50,636 bases of DNA from Deltaproteobacteria bacterium (GTDB lineage: Bacteria; Desulfobacterota; BSN033; UBA1163), in NCBI GenBank assembly GCA_018333535.1, contig JAGXTA010000067.1:1-50636 (forward strand), given 5' to 3'. The notes under the pieces are model-generated. The model saw only the letters and a program-made list of their open reading frames with translations, made no database searches and was not told where the DNA came from. Below, piece after piece: positions 42,277 through 50,595 of this stretch. Within the stretch, counting starts at the first letter, position 1. Each line of letters starts with the position of its first letter. The position numbers and the translations under genes are program-made.

Positions 42277-43827
42277 TTAATAAACCTTATAAATCTCTAT
42301 CCGACACCCCTCCATTCTCCCTTCGGGACCTTGGAGGAGTAATAGCCGATCATTAGACCAGTTTTCTGAAAATCCAGGGCAATCCTGGTCTATCGTGCAG
42401 GAGTTAACCACCACGATCTTCACGCCCTCTTTTTGAATACGGTCAATTGCCTCTCCCCATGACCCTGGCATCTCCATAAATCTCCCATCCGCATAAAAAG
42501 CCAATCTCGAATATCGTTTCGGGCCCATGATGACTGACCCCTGAAAGCCTTTTTCCTTAAGCCAGAGCCCTACCTCCTTTTGAAGGAGTTTTTCTGCGCT
42601 TCCCGAGGAAACTCCCTGGATGAGGAATGCCGTGACAAGAAAAACAGCAATCAGGTGAGGTAGATATTGTCTTAACTTGCCATATCCTCCTGTGAGATGA
42701 CGAAATCTACGAGAGGCCACTTCGGATATAAAATTCAAACCATGTCCTGCAAAAAAGAGAACGGGTAAAACCAGGGTGAGGCCATGCCGGGTGCTGAAAT
42801 AGTAAATCTGTCTGGCATAGAATACTGACATAACGAATAAAGCCGCAAAGATAAAAGAGAGAAACCAGTCAGGGGATTGGAAACCCTCTTTCTTCCTTTT
42901 CCAGAACCCCAATAAAATAAGTAAAATAAGTAAATTTGTAGATTTAACAAATTTATAAATTACATCCAAAATAGCAAGGGGAAATCTGTGTCGATTTGCC
43001 AATTCAAGAGAGTCCTTAGAAATGTTAGGTAAAGAGTTATAGGCTTTTTCGCCCATCGCATCAATGGGATTTCTTGGTTTAAGGATTTCTCGGGAATGGG
43101 CTTTAATGAAATCAAACGAAAAGGATGTCATTTCCCCAAATGCAAACGCCTTTCGGCTCGAGTCTATTTTCAATGAAAAGAGCATAAGCGAGAGCAGCAT
43201 TGGAAAGAAAAGGGCAAGGAGAGATAGGTTCCACACTCTCCTCCTTACCGAAATTCCTTCCTTCTTCCGAAACGCCGTATAGAAAGCAAGCCCCACCCAA
43301 AGAACAAAACCTTCAACCCGGGTTAAAGCCCCCAGCCCCGCACTGATACTTGCAAGACCAAAGAGGACTGGGCGATTTTTCTGGAATCCCTCCCAGACTA
43401 ACCAGAGGGTAATGGCCATCAAAAACCAGAACAGGGGGTCCCTCAGGGTCTGGTTGTCATATTCTAAGAAATTGGGCAGAGTTAAATAAAAGATTGCAGA
43501 TAACCAGGCTATCCTTTCATCAAACAGGCTCCTGCCAAGAAGAAAAACAGGAATGACGGTTAGCGTCCCTGTGGCAAGAGAAATGATTCGCCCGCTGAGT
43601 TCCCAGTCTCCGAGAAACTTCTGAACAAGGAAAATTAAAAAAGGATATAGATTAAAATAGCTCCCCGCAACTCCGGTGTACCCCCCCTCTGAAAACAGCC
43701 TGGCCATTTTCACCCAGAGCACTCCATCCAGAGGGATGATCTGCGGTTGAAGAAAGGCGATAACTCTAGTGACCAGCGTGATTAGAACAAGAAAAACCAA
43801 TTTGATAGAAAGAGAATTGATTGTCAT
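42277..43827 (-). CDS. Membrane glycosyltransferase, PMT/GT39-like (C-type fold)
   Basis: A 516-aa polytopic protein with about ten hydrophobic segments. The first periplasmic loop has the acidic PLDGVLWVKMARLF, and the conserved TLPNFLEYDNQTLRDPLFWFL follows. This pattern is found in the PMT_2/ArnT/GT39-83 group, which uses polyprenyl-phosphate sugars on the periplasmic side. A soluble C-terminal domain follows the last membrane segment (SVIMGPKRYSRLAFYADGRF). It may add a side branch to LPS or protein. It stands between the regulator and a decayed 2-epimerase gene. Confidence 0.75.
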   Translation of the reverse strand: MTINSLSIKLVFLVLITLVTRVIAFLQPQIIPLDGVLWVKMARLFSEGGYTGVAGSYFNLYPFLIFLVQKFLGDWELSGRIISLATGTLTVIPVFLLGRSLFDERIAWLSAIFYLTLPNFLEYDNQTLRDPLFWFLMAITLWLVWEGFQKNRPVLFGLASISAGLGALTRVEGFVLWVGLAFYTAFRKKEGISVRRRVWNLSLLALFFPMLLSLMLFSLKIDSSRKAFAFGEMTSFSFDFIKAHSREILKPRNPIDAMGEKAYNSLPNISKDSLELANRHRFPLAILDVIYKFVKSTNLLILLILLGFWKRKKEGFQSPDWFLSFIFAALFVMSVFYARQIYYFSTRHGLTLVLPVLFFAGHGLNFISEVASRRFRHLTGGYGKLRQYLPHLIAVFLVTAFLIQGVSSGSAEKLLQKEVGLWLKEKGFQGSVIMGPKRYSRLAFYADGRFMEMPGSWGEAIDRIQKEGVKIVVVNSCTIDQDCPGFSENWSNDRLLLLQGPEGRMEGCRIEIYKVY

Positions 43828-43841
43828 CTCAGAAAAGGCGT

Positions 43842-44110
43842 TTATTTAGATTCTCTGAAATATTTCGTTATAATTTTGATTATTCTTTCGCCTGCCCTTC
43901 CATCTCCAAACAGAACCTTTGACGATTTTCTTCTGAGCTTCAGCCGTCTTATTTCTTTCATCATTTTATTATGATCTGATCCAACCAATACATTCCATCC
44001 GCTTTGGACCGTCTCAATCCATTCTGTTTCATCCCATAAAGTAAAACAGGGAACCTTAAACAAGTGACTTTCCTGGCTAATAATATGCTTTCTTGGATCA
44101 TCTCCTAATT
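43842..44110 (-). pseudogene. C-terminal remnant of a UDP-GlcNAc 2-epimerase
   Basis: The reading ISQESHLFKVPCFTLWDETEWIETVQSGWNVLVG corresponds in parts to the last quarter of WecB/WbpI enzymes. The upstream TDSGG motif is degraded and the first 280 residues are missing. The intact homologue at 47052-48194 has the same segment (RVPCLTLRDETEWVETVKSG), but DNA identity is only moderate, so this is a diverged relic and not a recent copy. Confidence 0.75.
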
Positions 44111-44185
44111 AAAAGTGGCGTATGATTCTTACACAAATTACACAGGGGAGTCTAAATTTCTAATTCCTTCGGCATGCCGCTCATA

Positions 44186-44404
44186 TTATATTACTGCAAC
44201 ATTTTTAGTCTGCAGGGTCACGCTGAATTCATCCGGACGGACGAGCTTTCTTGCCGATGCATTTAAAAATTCAACACTCACCGGTTGGTTGTCCTCTCCA
44301 TAACTCACGATTACGCCCCCTGGCTCTTCAATGGCATCAACCGGCGGTTCATCGCGGATAATAAAGATGAGGACATCTGCTTCATTATCATATTTTATTC
44401 TCAT
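44186..44404 (-). CDS. DUF2283 family small protein (antitoxin-like)
   Basis: 72 aa: MRIKYDNEADVLIFIIRD, then VSYGEDNQPVSVEFLNASA. This is the compact DUF2283 beta fold. It starts at the ATG at 44402-44404 after AGGAGG, overlapping the DUF4258 gene by 4 bp. DUF4258-DUF2283 pairs recur in accessory DNA and look like toxin-antitoxin modules, but the activity is not established. Confidence 0.8.
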   Translation of the reverse strand: MRIKYDNEADVLIFIIRDEPPVDAIEEPGGVIVSYGEDNQPVSVEFLNASARKLVRPDEFSVTLQTKNVAVI

Positions 44405-44661
44405 TTCTCCTCCTTCCAGTACTTTTCGACTTTGCTGGTCCAATAGATGGTTAAAACTTTTTTTGAATCGCCGATTTTTTTAAAGGGAACCCGTAGTAAA
44501 CCACTATATCTTCTTGACTGTGCAATCAAATCACCCATGTCACCAGGGACTATCTGTTCTGGGCTTTTCAGTAATTCCTCAACATCCAACTTTGTTATCC
44601 CTTTTTTTCTTTCCCATTCCTTCTGCCTCTCCTCTGCATGCTTTGTCCAGACAATCCTCAT
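44401..44661 (-). CDS. DUF4258 family small protein (toxin-like)
   Basis: 86 aa: VWTKHAEERQKEWERKKGIT, then DVEELLKSPEQIVPGDMGDL and KKVLTIYWTSKVEKYWK. The His of TKHAEER and the beta-strand layout resemble RelE/BrnT-like small RNase folds, as described for DUF4258. It is the first gene of the pair with the DUF2283 protein. Upstream, the 335-bp gap 44664-44998 holds no gene; it contains a pyrimidine-rich stretch around 44770-44860 with a short CTCCC...GGGAG dyad. Confidence 0.75.
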   Translation of the reverse strand: MRIVWTKHAEERQKEWERKKGITKLDVEELLKSPEQIVPGDMGDLIAQSRRYSGLLRVPFKKIGDSKKVLTIYWTSKVEKYWKEEK

Positions 44662-44998
44662 AAGCGATCCTCATAGCTTTATAGTCAATTTGAATTTAAC
44701 AATTCTAAAAATACCATAAAAAAACCAACCCTTGCAAACATTTAAGTTCTAAACAAAGACATTTAAAACCTCCTCAGTATATCCCCTCCCCCTTCGATGT
44801 CTCCCTCCTCCTCCTCCCCTTTACCCTCTCCCACCAGTGGAGGGGAGGTTTTTAAAGAAAATATCTCTTCCTCTTACAAAACTCTCTCGGTTCTCGATCA
44901 AGGGAAATGATGAACCCATTTCCCCGGCTCGGATACCCCATAATCACCCCGTTGCCAGGGACTCAATTCTAACGCTGCATTAGTCTTCATAAACTCAA

Positions 44999-45202
44999 TT
45001 AGCGATATCTTTCTTCATCCCAGAACCCAAGATCATTGAACCAGTACACTTTGGTAGTCCCATCAGTAAATTCAATCGTTAGTCTACCTTCGCTTCCATA
45101 ATGAATAACCTTTGCCGATTTCACAGTCTTGCCGAGCCAATCGGTGAGTTCTTTCTCATTGTTTGGCTCTGTATAACTTACTTCAAATTTCTCTTTTTCC
45201 AT
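44999..45202 (-). CDS. Small hypothetical protein
   Basis: 67 aa, starting MEKEKFEVSYTEPNNEKELT and containing TIEFTDGTTKVYWFNDLGFW. I do not recognise the family. It looks like a small beta-rich protein, perhaps related to the DUF2442-like small proteins of toxin-antitoxin loci. It lies downstream of a nucleotidyltransferase gene, with a 35-bp gap. Confidence 0.5.
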   Translation of the reverse strand: MEKEKFEVSYTEPNNEKELTDWLGKTVKSAKVIHYGSEGRLTIEFTDGTTKVYWFNDLGFWDEERYR

Positions 45203-45237
45203 TAGTGAAAAAATTCCACGCCTTTTCTGGCTGAACT

Positions 45238-46185
45238 TTATTCAGCATTCACTCTCTCTTCAACACGTTTTCTCGATATCAACCTTGCAGCCCGAGCAGA
45301 ATCCCTAAGCTCCTTTAGCATATCTCCGTTATTCCTTAAATCGACAATCCTCAAACACTCTCTGAATAGTTTCACGGCAAAAGGTTTTAAAAGCCTGTAT
45401 TCTTCTACGGTAACACCCCACCTATCCTGCCTCAAAAGCTCTATGCACTTATTCAGGACATCGGATGTTTTTTGACCGTATATTTCACCAGCATACTTTG
45501 TAACATCAGCTTTAGAAAGTAGCCTATAACCCCTGTAAGACAATGTTATGTACAGCATCCTGAATATTCCCGTTGCCAAAATGTCTCCGGGAGCATGTCC
45601 CTGGCATTTGCCTATTTTAATGCATATCCCCTCTGGTCCGTGATCTTCCTTTATCTCCTGTTCTATGTCAATAATCGGGAAATAATAACGAAGGCCTACT
45701 ATATCTTTAAGGGCTTCAAGGTAATACTCTCGTGTTGGCTTTAAAGGAAATTCTTTGTTTGTTAGCAAACCCTTCAGGTATCCGTCATCTTTCAAGACCA
45801 CTCCGTTGCGAATGCTGTTCGCAAAAGGTGAACCGATCGTGAAAATCCTTTCAACATGGGTAGGCTCATAGATGCTATATTGCACCTTGAATTCTTCGCT
45901 CATCATCCTCTTGTGCAGAATATTGCTGACTTCCTCGTCATGATCCTTCTTGCAAATCACAACGATATCAATATCGGAACCCTCCTCATCAAAGCCGAAT
46001 ACTGTGCTGCCTATGAGGATAACACTATGTATCTTTTCCCTGCGCTCTTCTAGAAAAGAGAGTACCTGCTTTATAAACGTTGTTTTGTCTGCAGTTAAAA
46101 GTAAAGGAGACAAGCTACTTTTTCTCATCTTCTTCTCTCGCTCCTTGAAATGGCCCCCTTGAGGTATGACAACCTCTTCTTTCAT
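45238..46185 (-). CDS. Nucleotidyltransferase-domain protein (MNT type)
   Basis: 315 aa. The active-site pattern is LIGSTVFGFDEEGSDIDIVV (GS...D-D). The remainder is alpha-helical with LKDIVGLRYYFPIIDIEQEI and HAPGDILATGIFRMLYITL, a HEPN-like or kanamycin-nucleotidyltransferase-like C-terminal domain. Alternative start ATG at 46128. Possibly a type VII toxin-antitoxin type nucleotidyltransferase or a stress enzyme; the substrate is unknown. It is in a run of small accessory genes. Confidence 0.65.
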   Translation of the reverse strand: MKEEVVIPQGGHFKEREKKMRKSSLSPLLLTADKTTFIKQVLSFLEERREKIHSVILIGSTVFGFDEEGSDIDIVVICKKDHDEEVSNILHKRMMSEEFKVQYSIYEPTHVERIFTIGSPFANSIRNGVVLKDDGYLKGLLTNKEFPLKPTREYYLEALKDIVGLRYYFPIIDIEQEIKEDHGPEGICIKIGKCQGHAPGDILATGIFRMLYITLSYRGYRLLSKADVTKYAGEIYGQKTSDVLNKCIELLRQDRWGVTVEEYRLLKPFAVKLFRECLRIVDLRNNGDMLKELRDSARAARLISRKRVEERVNAE

Positions 46186-46231
46186 GGATTAGACTCGGGA
46201 AGGATGACATAACTCGTTTCACCATGGATAA

Positions 46232-46690
46232 TTATTTCCTCCTCTTTAATTCATCCCTGAATGCTTCCAGCCTTGGGAGTTCCTCCCTGTCTCTTTGCCT
46301 CTTCGCTGCTCTTTTGCTTTCAATGATGTCATCGATTGATGCACATGGAAATTTGCCGTCAATAAGCGCTTTGTGCATCTCTGCTCTGTCAAAAGACTCT
46401 ATTCCGTCAGGTGCAAACACCAAATCGAGAGGAATAGGCCCGCCTCTAATCTGGATAAAATCTTTTCCTGAAGCGATTGCCTCCTCAAGCTGCTTATCCA
46501 TTTCAAAACCAAGTTCTTTTAAGGCGTCTAAAAGGTTCTTACAATTTGCTTGGGTCTTTTCTGGGAAAATATCAATATCCTGGGTTGTTCCTGGATAGCC
46601 ATACAGTATGGCGGCGCCTTTCCCGATAAAAAGGTATCTAATCTTATGTTTCTCAAAAACCTCGGTTAATCTTGCAAGCTTATTGATCAT
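46232..46690 (-). CDS. Nucleotidyltransferase-fold protein (DUF6036-like)
   Basis: 152 aa. FIGKGAAILYGYPGTTQDIDIF has the G...D-D pattern of minimal nucleotidyltransferases, with GK in place of the usual GG. PLDLVFAPDG carries the third acidic residue and the C-terminus has ASIDDIIESKRAAKRQRDRE. Similar proteins serve as AbiEii-like or type IV toxin parts. It overlaps the upstream small gene by 11 bp, suggesting a two-gene module. Confidence 0.7.
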   Translation of the reverse strand: MINKLARLTEVFEKHKIRYLFIGKGAAILYGYPGTTQDIDIFPEKTQANCKNLLDALKELGFEMDKQLEEAIASGKDFIQIRGGPIPLDLVFAPDGIESFDRAEMHKALIDGKFPCASIDDIIESKRAAKRQRDREELPRLEAFRDELKRRK

Positions 46691-46919
46691 CTTTAGAATG
46701 ATAACCTAACCATGTTGGCGTATTTTCATTAGCCCATTTCCGGTATTCCCTGGTAGTCCCAAATATCCGGTAAGGCGCCTCATCAATGACAGGTAATTTC
46801 ATCGGTAAAAATCCCAACTGAATTCGCTCATAAACGGTGCGAGAAAGACCATCCGCAAAGTCAAATCTCAATTGCTCCTCTTCGCTTATCCTACCTATCT
46901 GATAGGTAACTTTTCTCAC
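46680..46919 (-). CDS. Small hypothetical partner of the nucleotidyltransferase
   Basis: 79 aa: MRKVTYQIGRISEEEQLRFD, then FADGLSRTVYERIQLGFLP and TTREYRKWANE. I recognise no named domain. It is first in a two-gene unit with the nucleotidyltransferase (11-bp overlap), the usual antitoxin-first layout, so an antitoxin or adaptor role is possible but inferred. Confidence 0.6.
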   Translation of the reverse strand: MRKVTYQIGRISEEEQLRFDFADGLSRTVYERIQLGFLPMKLPVIDEAPYRIFGTTREYRKWANENTPTWLGYHSKDDQ

Positions 46920-47051
46920 TTCTTGCCCCCCTTTCCGTCTGAAGCACTCTTGCCGGATGCGTCAGGAAATGGAACTACTCTATTTCCTGCGATGACCTCT
47001 TCTTTCTCTTTTAACCATTCCGTTATGATATAAACTTAATTTTTTATCATC

Positions 47052-48194
47052 CTATCGAATTTTTATCAAAAAATCGACAATTTTCCCACTGGCTTTGCCA
47101 TTGCCAAAGGCATTCGGTGCTTTCATGGGGAGTATCTCCCTCATTGCTTCATGCACTCCTTGAATAATCCTCTTTGTTTCTGCCCCTACCAATCGATTCC
47201 ATCCGCTCTTCACGGTCTCCACCCATTCTGTCTCGTCCCTTAACGTTAAACAAGGGACCCTGAACCAGTAGGCTTCTTTCTGCACGCCTCCGGAGTCGGT
47301 CAGAATGGCCCTGGCATACTTTTCCAAGGCTAACATATTGAAGTAGGAAACGGGTTCGATGATCTTAACATTTTGGGTCTCTTTGGAAAGACGGTGAATG
47401 CTGATCATCTTTCTCGTTCGGGGATGAAGAGGAAGAATGACAGGAAACTTTTTCCCGATTTCATTGAGGGCTTTTAAGATGGATTTAAGTCTTTTGGGGT
47501 CATCGGTATTTTCGGCGCGATGAAGAGTGGCTAAGTAATAGTTCGGAGTTCGCCCGCCTGCCGACCGGGCAGGGAGTTCGGAGTTCGGAGTTAAAAGACC
47601 TAAATCTTTAAGAATGGTGGATTTTATTTCAGCTATTTTCGAATAATAGAGGATGGAATCGTACATGACATCGCCGACGTTCTTCACGACTTTTCCTCGA
47701 CCCAGTCTGATCCCCTCTTTCAATAGATTCTGAACAGCTTGAGCGGTGGGACAGAAGAGAAAGGTGGAAAGATGGTCGGTGAGGAGGCGATTGATCTCTT
47801 CCGGCATCCTGCGGTTATAACTTCTCAACCCCGCCTCCACATGGGCAATCGGAATATTCAGCTTGGCAGCGGCCAATGCTCCCGCTAAGGTCGAGTTGGT
47901 ATCGCCATAAACAAGAACCACTCCTGGTTTTTCCTTTTGAAGAACGGCCTCAATTCGTTCAAGCATGATTCCGGTCTGTTTCCCATGGGAACCGGACCCT
48001 ACTCCCAGATGGTAATCCGGCTGAGGAAGGTCAAGTTCTTCAAAAAAGACCCGATCCATCAAGTAGTCATAATGTTGACCTGTGTGAATTAATATTTCTT
48101 CAATCTTCTTCTTGGATGTTTGAATGGCCCGGCTGACGACAGCGGTTTTAATGAATTGTGGTCTTGCACCCACGATGGTTGCGATCTTCACCAT
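47052..48194 (-). CDS. wecB: UDP-N-acetylglucosamine 2-epimerase, WbpI-like (with repeat-derived insertion)
   Basis: A 380-aa non-hydrolysing 2-epimerase. It has IVGARPQFIKTAVVSRAI, HTGQHYDYLMDRVFF, VYGDTNSTLAGALAAAKLNI, HVEAGLRSYNRRMPEEINRL and TDSGGVQKEAYW. The GARPQFIK start is the WbpI type, acting on UDP-2,3-diacetamido-glucuronate, rather than E. coli WecB. The adjacent WbpD-like acetyltransferase supports that. Around residues 200-218 there is an extra stretch TPNSELPARSAGGRTPN, encoded by an AGTTCGG-type repeat inserted in frame. The upstream gene ends one base before this start. Confidence 0.88.
   Translation of the reverse strand: MVKIATIVGARPQFIKTAVVSRAIQTSKKKIEEILIHTGQHYDYLMDRVFFEELDLPQPDYHLGVGSGSHGKQTGIMLERIEAVLQKEKPGVVLVYGDTNSTLAGALAAAKLNIPIAHVEAGLRSYNRRMPEEINRLLTDHLSTFLFCPTAQAVQNLLKEGIRLGRGKVVKNVGDVMYDSILYYSKIAEIKSTILKDLGLLTPNSELPARSAGGRTPNYYLATLHRAENTDDPKRLKSILKALNEIGKKFPVILPLHPRTRKMISIHRLSKETQNVKIIEPVSYFNMLALEKYARAILTDSGGVQKEAYWFRVPCLTLRDETEWVETVKSGWNRLVGAETKRIIQGVHEAMREILPMKAPNAFGNGKASGKIVDFLIKIR
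47541..47593. repeat. AGTTCGG-type repeat inserted in frame in the 2-epimerase gene
   Basis: It contains GTTCGGAGTTCG, a GC palindrome-like centre (about 47552-47571) and AGTTCGGAGTTCGGAGTT. The same word and the same kind of GC centre occur in the argD-argG spacer (6515-6611). The insertion keeps the reading frame. Confidence 0.8.
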
Positions 48195-48767
48195 TTATAT
48201 TAACCTCACTCCATCACGACCCTTCTGGTAGCGCTTGTCGCAGGCTTTGCACGTAGCCTTTCCGGATCGGAAAATAATCTCCTCCGCACACTGGCAGACC
48301 CAACCCTTTGCTCTTGCCGGATTCCCATAGACCACGGCATAATCCGGAATATCCTTGGTCACCACAGAAGCAGCTCCGATAAAGGCAAACTCTCCAATCG
48401 TATTGCCGCAGACAATCGTTGCATTGGCCCCAATCGTAGCCCCTCTTTTTACAAGTGTCTGCCGAAATTCCTTCTTTCTCGAGATAAAACTCCGGGGGTT
48501 AAAGACATTGGTAAAAACCATCGAGGGGCCACAGAAAACATCATCTTCTAACACCACTCCATCATAGATTGAGACATTATTTTGAACCTTAATATTATCG
48601 CCTAATATCGCGCCACGACTTACAAAGACATTCTGCCCGATAATGCAGTTTCTTCCGATCCTTGCTCCGGACATGATATGAGAGAAATGCCAGACCTGAG
48701 TCCCTTCACCGATCTCAGCGGGATCATCGACCACAGCCGTAGGATGCACAAAATACCCTTTTCCCAT
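48195..48767 (-). CDS. Left-handed beta-helix N-acetyltransferase (WbpD/WlbB-like)
   Basis: 190 aa. Hexapeptide repeats run through most of the chain ([36 protein letters not shown]). The conserved catalytic-region Asn and Lys occur in [10 protein letters not shown] and KEFRQTLV. The C-terminus has two cysteine pairs (CQC, CKAC), a probable zinc ribbon. WbpD/WlbB acetylates UDP-3-amino-GlcNAc-uronate to the 2,3-diacetamido sugar, the substrate of WbpI encoded next. An IS1380-type end lies about 20 bp upstream of the ATG. Confidence 0.85.
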   Translation of the reverse strand: MGKGYFVHPTAVVDDPAEIGEGTQVWHFSHIMSGARIGRNCIIGQNVFVSRGAILGDNIKVQNNVSIYDGVVLEDDVFCGPSMVFTNVFNPRSFISRKKEFRQTLVKRGATIGANATIVCGNTIGEFAFIGAASVVTKDIPDYAVVYGNPARAKGWVCQCAEEIIFRSGKATCKACDKRYQKGRDGVRLI

Positions 48768-49014
48768 TTTCTCGACTCCTACTAGACCTAAAACAAGCGC
48801 GAATATGAAGGTGAAATCACAGCCGACCTATCGGACCGAAAATGCGACGGAGGTCGCAATAAATTGATTAGCCTACCCCCACCTGAAGGCATACTTCTCC
48901 CTTCCATTGTTTGATTCCCTACGGAATGTGAGACACGGTTTAAGTCAAATCTCCTTTGTTGCGTATTGGTAAGAGGTGATGGTTACAAAAACAGCCCGAT
49001 CCAGTTTTATTTCA

Positions 49015-50520
49015 TTAAGTGACCCGACACATCTTAATCATTGAGAAGGCGCTGAGATAATCTTTCAGACAACGGTTATAACCCACCACCCGATAAGTAA
49101 TCCGCCGTCCCGCCTTTACAATCAAGCAAGGAATCTTCATGAAGGTGTTGAGAAACCTTTTAAACTCCATGCGGACTATCCGCTTTCCCAGCATCTTGTT
49201 GGGCATCCATAATCCCACCCACGCCTTCAGACTCCAGGCCAGGGCAGCGATCACCATGTACGCCCAATTCGATACCAGATCGTCCGACGGCATCCGAAGA
49301 GCCTTGACCCCATTTTTCAATTGCTCAATGTCATTCTCATGGTCACACCGATCATTGGCAAAATAAACCACTTCAGCAGGACTCATCGTCATATCGTTGG
49401 TGATATAAAAGAAGTAGCGGATCTCATCGAATAAGGCCACCTCTCCCTTCTCGACCGTCAGGTTTTTCCGTAACACCACCATCCGGTAGGTCTTGGTGCA
49501 TTTCCCTGGACGGTAGGCAAATTCAGCCACCTGCTCCGAAACCGTCCGAATATTCTTATACCCTCGCTCCCTCACAATTCTTTCCTTCACATTCTCCGGC
49601 CGCCTCCGCCCCTCCGTCTTGACCTCATACTTCGGCTTCCGCTCCAACTCCCCCCACTGCTCTTCCGATATCCCTTGGGCAAGGCCTACCAGGTTCCGAT
49701 GCGCATCAAAACCCAATACAAATTTGCACCGCTTATCCCACCGATCCAAATGCTCCGTTAAACTGAAATCCGTATCCCCCCGTATCCACACCTCCTCAAA
49801 TCGCCCTTCCACTAAGTCCAGACTCCGATCAATCCAAACAGGGGAATCCAGATGTGACGGCGCGTTGCCCGAACGATTGACCAGATACAATGGCTCTCGC
49901 GTCTGGGCCAACGAAATGATCAACGGCCCATAACCCCATATCCCCTTATGCGATATATCCATCCCCTCCTTGCATTCCCCCGTCGTCTCCGCAATCGTCC
50001 CATCCACATTGAGTATCGCTTTCTTAAAAAATTCCTTCGGCTGCCGATCCCATACCTTCTTCCTTCTCTCGTTGATCACCTCCATCAACGTCATCACATC
50101 TTCCCCTAAAAAACGCCGGACAAAATCCCCTTCCGTCGTCGGATCCGGGATAATCTCCGCCCCCAGGGCATCCATCCACGCCTCGTCCTGACGCAGTAAC
50201 TCAATATCTTCGAACCCCTCTCCTCCTGCCAAAACGTTATAGGCCAGATTCAAAACATGGTCCGATTCATGGTAGGGAACATGCCGCTTGAGTAAATGCA
50301 ACCGCTTGTCGATCTCTTTCACCAACCCGATTCGCTTTGCCAGGGTATGGATGACCCCAATCCCCCCACAGGCAATCCCTTTGTCTCGTCCATCCAGTTC
50401 ATAGTGAATGTTGGAGCCCTTAAACATCGGCCTCTCTTGGTCCTCCCAGTTCCTCCGCTCTAACCTCTTCTCAATTTTCCTCTTGCGCTTTGATAGTATT
50501 TTGTGGTTTAATTTCTTCAC
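49015..50520 (-). CDS. IS1380-family transposase
   Basis: A 501-aa DDE transposase. Family marks include NVDGTIAETTG, REPLYLVNRSGNAPSHLDSP, VWIRGDTDFSLTEHLDRWD, KFVLGFDA, YFFYITND and ENDIEQLKNGVKALRMPSDD, the last with the catalytic Glu. The length is normal and no internal stop is present, so it is probably functional. The start is GTG at 50518-50520, with AAGGAG 8-10 nt upstream. The Shine-Dalgarno region lies inside an inverted repeat (see 50519-50595). Confidence 0.9.
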   Translation of the reverse strand: MKKLNHKILSKRKRKIEKRLERRNWEDQERPMFKGSNIHYELDGRDKGIACGGIGVIHTLAKRIGLVKEIDKRLHLLKRHVPYHESDHVLNLAYNVLAGGEGFEDIELLRQDEAWMDALGAEIIPDPTTEGDFVRRFLGEDVMTLMEVINERRKKVWDRQPKEFFKKAILNVDGTIAETTGECKEGMDISHKGIWGYGPLIISLAQTREPLYLVNRSGNAPSHLDSPVWIDRSLDLVEGRFEEVWIRGDTDFSLTEHLDRWDKRCKFVLGFDAHRNLVGLAQGISEEQWGELERKPKYEVKTEGRRRPENVKERIVRERGYKNIRTVSEQVAEFAYRPGKCTKTYRMVVLRKNLTVEKGEVALFDEIRYFFYITNDMTMSPAEVVYFANDRCDHENDIEQLKNGVKALRMPSDDLVSNWAYMVIAALAWSLKAWVGLWMPNKMLGKRIVRMEFKRFLNTFMKIPCLIVKAGRRITYRVVGYNRCLKDYLSAFSMIKMCRVT

Positions 50521-50595
50521 TCGAAATGCTCCTTTCTGATTGGCTTTTGTTTTTTGATAAAACTATAATAGCCTTATCTGAAGGGCATTTCGAGT
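50519..50595 (-). promoter_or_regulatory. Inverted repeat able to sequester the transposase Shine-Dalgarno site
   Basis: ACTCGAAATGC (50519-50529) and GCATTTCGAGT (50585-50595) are perfect 11-bp inverted repeats. After a one-base bulge, pairing continues CCTT with AAGG of the Shine-Dalgarno site. A TATTAT box (about 50567-50572, minus strand) lies between the arms, so only transcripts entering from outside would contain both arms and fold. Confidence 0.5.

Noticed and set aside
44770-44860. Possible small gene or RNA in the pyrimidine-rich stretch
   Set aside because: Low-complexity CTCC runs with only a weak dyad; no start, ribosome-binding site or convincing structure.
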